From Bacteroidetes bacterium UBA2234 (GTDB lineage: Bacteria > Bacteroidota > Bacteroidia > NS11-12g > UBA955), in contig DDYM01000057.1 of assembly GCA_002347985.1 (NCBI GenBank), positions 1 through 11,181 of the forward strand: 11,181 nucleotides of DNA. The letters are read 5' to 3'. The translations under genes and the position numbers were made by a program. Position 1 is the first letter of the stretch. Every line of letters begins with the position of its first letter. The notes under the pieces are model-generated. The model was given only the letters and a program-made list of their open reading frames with translations. It was not told where the DNA came from and made no database searches. This document shows, piece after piece, positions 7,822-11,181 of the stretch.

Positions 7822-10053
7822 TTATTCTCCAAGTCCGGGAATATTTGCTGGCGGTCGGTGGTCGTCACCCATCGATCTCTTGCTACAGTCCAGTATACTT
7901 TGGTCAAATCCATCCGGCATATCCAGTGCATCTGACGAAATACCCGTGGATTTGTCGTCCAGTGCGGCCTTGATAAAATAAGCGAAAATGGGTAAACTCA
8001 TATTTGCGCCTTGACCAATGAGGGTGCCTCGAATTCTCACAGTTGGATCATCGGCGCCTACCCAAGTTGCACACACCAAATTCTTTGTAAGCCCCATAAA
8101 CCAACCGTCTGCAGAACCCTGCGTAGTTCCTGTTTTGCCCGCAATATGTCCTTCTACAGCGTATTTGCCACCGCGTATTCTGCTGCCGGTACCGCCGTTT
8201 ACAACATTCTCTAGCATGCGGAACATCATATAGGCCTTTTCAGCGCTTAATACTTGGTCTGTTTTGGGTTGACTGAAATCCTCCAGGATATTGCCATTTT
8301 TATCTTCGATACGCAATAAGAACGTAGGTTCTACCCAAAGTCCATTGTTGGCAAATGCGGAATAAGCACTGGCCATCTCGAAAGGGGAGAGTTCCATTGT
8401 ACCCAAACATATGGATGGGACTTTTGGAATTCGGTTGGCTTCTATGCCAACGCGTTCAGCAAATTTGACGACAATCTCTGGTGCATCATCGCCTAGGCTT
8501 TTCATCACCTGCGCGGTGATTAAGTTGTCCGACAAAGCCAAACCTTTGGTCATTGTCCAAACACCGCCCGATTTTCCATCGGCATTGCGAGGACTCCATT
8601 CTTGGCCACCTGAGAAAAATGTGGTGCGCTCCCTGGGGAATTCGGTGCATGGCGTCATTTGGTTGATATCGATCGCGGTCGCGTAAACAATGGGTTTGAA
8701 TGTTGAGCCCACTTGACGGCGAGCACGACGGTTCACGTGGTCGTACTTAAAATGTTTGTGGTTGATTCCGCCCACCCAAGCCTTGACATGTCCTGATTCT
8801 GGTTGAACGGCGATAAATCCCGCCATGAGTATTTTTTTGATGTAGGCCATACTGTCGTAGGGCGACATCATTGTGTCAACATCTCCATGCCAAGAGAAGA
8901 CGGTCATTTTGATGGGTTTTTTTAGTTCCTGGATGATTTTAGCTGAATCATCGCCCATTTCCTCGGCCAAGCCTTTGTAACGTTCTGTGCGTTTCAGGGC
9001 GCTTTCGATGAACCCAGGAATGACGGCACGTGTGGTGACGTAGCGCCAGGGTTTTTCGGATCCCCAACTTTTTGTGAACTGAGACTGCAATTCAGGCATG
9101 TGCTTCTGAACCGCTTTCTCCGCATATTGTTGTAATTTGGGATTTAGGGTGGTGTAAATCTTCAATCCGCTGCGGTAAAGGTCGATTCCTTTTTCCTTGC
9201 ACCAAGGCTTGAGGTATTCGCCCAAATAGTATTTGAAGTATTGGGCCATGCCATCCATTTCGGCGCTGCGATAATTGATTTTTATGGGTTTGGCTTTGAG
9301 CAGCGCTAAGCTATCGTCGCTCAAGAAATTGTATTTGTTCATTTGTTCCAAAACGGTGTTGCGCCTCGACAGAGATTTGTCTGGGTTGAACTTCGGATTG
9401 TAACGATGGTTCGCCTTCAGCATTCCAATCAGGACTGCGGCTTCTTCGATTTGAAGATTTTTAGGGCTTTTGTTGAAAAACTCTTTGGATGCAGATTCAA
9501 TTCCAAACGATATCCCAGAAAAGGGGACGGTATTGAGGTACATCGTAATGATTTCATTTTTGGTGTAACGACGTTCCAGCTCCACCGCGATCACCCATTC
9601 TTTGAATTTCTGCATGATCATGCCGATTTTGGTGGACGGCTTTTGAAAGCGATAAAAGAGGTTTTCTGACAACTGCTGTGTAAGTGTAGAGGCACCGCCG
9701 TCTTGTCCGAGGGCCACAACCGCGCGGATGGTGCCACGAATATCGATGCCAGAATGTGATCTAAATCTTACATCCTCGGTGGCTTCAAGGGCATTGAAAA
9801 CGCAAGGGGCAATGTCTTTGTGTGCGGTATTGATCCTGTTTTCGAGGTAAAAACTACCAATCAAGGTCCCGTCATCGCCCAAAATTTCTGAGCTTAAAGC
9901 GTTTTTTGGATTTTCTAGGTCCTCCACATCGGGCATTTCACCGAAGAGTCCAAAACTGACCAAAATAAATAGAAGAAAAACGGCGATGGTTCCACCAATG
10001 AGGAATTGCCAAAAGCGTTTGATGAGTGTGAATTTAAACCCTGGAGCAGCCAT
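7822..10053 (-). CDS. mrcA: Class A penicillin-binding protein 1A (transglycosylase/transpeptidase)
   Basis: A 743-residue bifunctional peptidoglycan synthase anchored in the inner membrane. A short cytoplasmic tail is followed by one membrane helix at about 14-37. The GT51 glycosyltransferase domain (about 55-235) has the catalytic motif EDVRFRSHSG (E93), STLTQQL (122-128) and the ELERRYTKNEI segment near 158-168. The transpeptidase domain carries S450-T-F-K453 (catalytic serine and lysine), S508-D-N510 and K640-T-G642, so both activities look intact. At 743 residues it is shorter than E. coli PBP1a (about 850). The start is the ATG at 10053, directly before the basic tail and membrane helix. 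It lies 32 bp downstream of the PorW-like gene on the same strand, so co-transcription is possible; a weak TATATTCG box at 10071-10064 (minus) could give a separate promoter. No terminator is seen before the L31 promoter. Confidence 0.95.
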   Translation of the reverse strand: MAAPGFKFTLIKRFWQFLIGGTIAVFLLFILVSFGLFGEMPDVEDLENPKNALSSEILGDDGTLIGSFYLENRINTAHKDIAPCVFNALEATEDVRFRSHSGIDIRGTIRAVVALGQDGGASTLTQQLSENLFYRFQKPSTKIGMIMQKFKEWVIAVELERRYTKNEIITMYLNTVPFSGISFGIESASKEFFNKSPKNLQIEEAAVLIGMLKANHRYNPKFNPDKSLSRRNTVLEQMNKYNFLSDDSLALLKAKPIKINYRSAEMDGMAQYFKYYLGEYLKPWCKEKGIDLYRSGLKIYTTLNPKLQQYAEKAVQKHMPELQSQFTKSWGSEKPWRYVTTRAVIPGFIESALKRTERYKGLAEEMGDDSAKIIQELKKPIKMTVFSWHGDVDTMMSPYDSMAYIKKILMAGFIAVQPESGHVKAWVGGINHKHFKYDHVNRRARRQVGSTFKPIVYATAIDINQMTPCTEFPRERTTFFSGGQEWSPRNADGKSGGVWTMTKGLALSDNLITAQVMKSLGDDAPEIVVKFAERVGIEANRIPKVPSICLGTMELSPFEMASAYSAFANNGLWVEPTFLLRIEDKNGNILEDFSQPKTDQVLSAEKAYMMFRMLENVVNGGTGSRIRGGKYAVEGHIAGKTGTTQGSADGWFMGLTKNLVCATWVGADDPTVRIRGTLIGQGANMSLPIFAYFIKAALDDKSTGISSDALDMPDGFDQSILDCSKRSMGDDHRPPANIPGLGE

Positions 10054-10085
10054 GAATCAATTGCGAATATACGCAGAATTCGGCC

Positions 10086-11181
10086 TTATTGTTTCGCGGC
10101 GAACTGACGATATCCGTTTAAATCCATGGATCTGGATAGTTCAACGAAATTGGCTTCGGTAATCGTAAGGGCATTGTATTCGAAGAGGCCTTTTGCGGCG
10201 AAATCGGCGGTGGCTTTATTGATAAAAGCGGCGTAATCTTTACTTGCCGAGGGTGCGCTAAATTGGGAAATGTGAATAACGTAGTTGCTACCGATGAGTA
10301 GGGGTGAGGCGATGTTCAATTTCTCAAATGAAAACTGTTTTTTATTGAAGTCGCTTATGGTAGCGCGAATCATATTTGCATTGGTTCCTTTTGCAAACAC
10401 GAAAATGATATCTAGGGGTTCGTTTGGCGATGCGATTTTGAATTTGGCGCCGGAATTTGTTGCGTTGGAAGCGGTGTTGCCTGCGGTTACCTCGGATTCG
10501 AGTTTGAGGCGTTGTTGGGCCTCAATGATATCCCGAGCCCTTAGGGATATGTCGCTTGATGGATAATCCAAAACAACCTGTTCTAGCAAAGAAATTCCCT
10601 TGGTGATATCGCCTTTTTTGATGAAACACAGTGCTTGTAAGTAATCGAATTTGGATTGAATGTAGTTGCCGGCAAAATTTCTGTCGGACGACTGTTTGAT
10701 GGCAATTGCTTCGTTGTAATCGCCTTTTGTATAGGCTGTTACCATGATTTCGAACAAGCTGTCAATGGCTTGGTTTCCTGATGCGTTTTGGGCAAGGTCG
10801 CTCAGGGTTCCGCCTGTTTCAAGCATACGGACGTAAACACTTTTCGGATACTTGGTATACAACTGGGCTTTCCATTCGTCGGCCTGCGAATAATCTCCCG
10901 ATTGCTTATTCAACTTTACCAATTCGTATAGGGCTTGGGGCGTGTTTTCTGAATTTGGGAATCTACGAACGAGTTCGGTGTATAATCGGATTGCCTCTGG
11001 GTATTCTATCAATCGATCTTGGTAAATTTTCGCGGCTTCAAACAGTGATTGAGCCACAGCGCTTTGATTTCTGTTTTGCGCTTCACTGGTGAGCGGCAAA
11101 TCGGCGTAGTACTTTTTCTCATTGGCCGATATGTTGCTCGGAATCGATGTGGTGTCGATTGAGGGTTTGTCTTTTTTGCTG
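10086..11181 (-). CDS. PorW/SprE-like TPR protein of type IX secretion, C-terminal part
   Basis: The frame is open from the right edge to a TAA at 10086-10088, showing the last 364 residues; the N-terminus, which should hold a lipoprotein signal, lies outside the window. The TTG at 11099 is not a start: the frame continues upstream without a stop and reads EKKYYADLPLTSEAQNRN. Helical TPR-like repeats follow (FEAAKIYQDRLIEYPEAIRL, then LYTELVRRFPNSENTPQALYEL and ADEWKAQLYTKYPKSVYV). A compact C-terminal domain contains DIIFVFAKGTNANMIRATIS, DFNKKQFSFEKLNI and a final ITEANFVELSRSMDLNGYRQF. This combination matches my memory of SprE/PorW, periplasmic-side lipoproteins needed for type IX secretion and gliding. 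A generic TPR or YbgF-like label is the fallback. It precedes PBP1A by 32 bp. Confidence 0.7.
   Translation of the reverse strand, partial: SKKDKPSIDTTSIPSNISANEKKYYADLPLTSEAQNRNQSAVAQSLFEAAKIYQDRLIEYPEAIRLYTELVRRFPNSENTPQALYELVKLNKQSGDYSQADEWKAQLYTKYPKSVYVRMLETGGTLSDLAQNASGNQAIDSLFEIMVTAYTKGDYNEAIAIKQSSDRNFAGNYIQSKFDYLQALCFIKKGDITKGISLLEQVVLDYPSSDISLRARDIIEAQQRLKLESEVTAGNTASNATNSGAKFKIASPNEPLDIIFVFAKGTNANMIRATISDFNKKQFSFEKLNIASPLLIGSNYVIHISQFSAPSASKDYAAFINKATADFAAKGLFEYNALTITEANFVELSRSMDLNGYRQFAAKQ

Noticed and set aside
7603..7973. Open plus-strand frames across the L31 and PBP1A 3' ends
   Set aside because: They are antisense to conserved coding sequence and the L31 promoter, with no recognisable product.
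11040..11099. Start of the PorW-like gene at 11099
   Set aside because: The codon is TTG and the frame stays open to the window edge with family-like sequence, so the gene is truncated and does not begin here.

Overview
The window looks like ordinary chromosomal DNA from a member of the Bacteroidota, probably the Flavobacteriales side. The evidence is a PorW/SprE-like protein of type IX secretion and gliding, a Bacteroidota-type GlmU-like protein, a short fold-type III arginine decarboxylase, promoters of the form TAnnTTTG instead of sigma70 boxes, and little Shine-Dalgarno complementarity. I see no mobile element, CRISPR array, tRNA or rRNA, and no clear new defence or biosynthetic system.

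Layout, left to right. Bases 1-155 hold the 5' end of an unassigned minus-strand reading frame that runs off the window, followed by about 290 bases without a recognisable gene. Next come two minus-strand genes 6 bp apart: a VF530/DUF2132 small protein and a DUF1801/YdeI-family protein. Upstream of them is katG (catalase-peroxidase, minus). Its strong terminator ends only 5 nt before the VF530 start codon. Upstream of katG is a GTG-initiated arginine-decarboxylase-like gene (minus). A 148-bp divergent promoter region separates it from mdh (malate dehydrogenase), the only confident plus-strand gene. That region holds a 17-nt direct repeat at 33-bp spacing.

mdh converges on a GlmU-like gene (minus), and a symmetrical terminator lies between them. 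Further right, all on minus, are type B ribosomal protein L31 with its own promoter and terminator, a class A penicillin-binding protein (PBP1A type), and the C-terminal 364 residues of a PorW/SprE-like TPR protein that continues beyond the right edge.

Functionally the window mixes central metabolism (mdh), peroxide detoxification (katG), polyamine synthesis (arginine decarboxylase), cell-wall precursor supply and polymerisation (GlmU-like, PBP1A), translation (L31) and type IX secretion. Most genes seem to be separately transcribed. Likely exceptions are the VF530-YdeI pair and possibly PorW-PBP1A. The most interesting features are regulatory: promoters that overlap the previous gene's terminator at two places, a probably leaderless GlmU-like mRNA, and the duplicated element in the divergent region.
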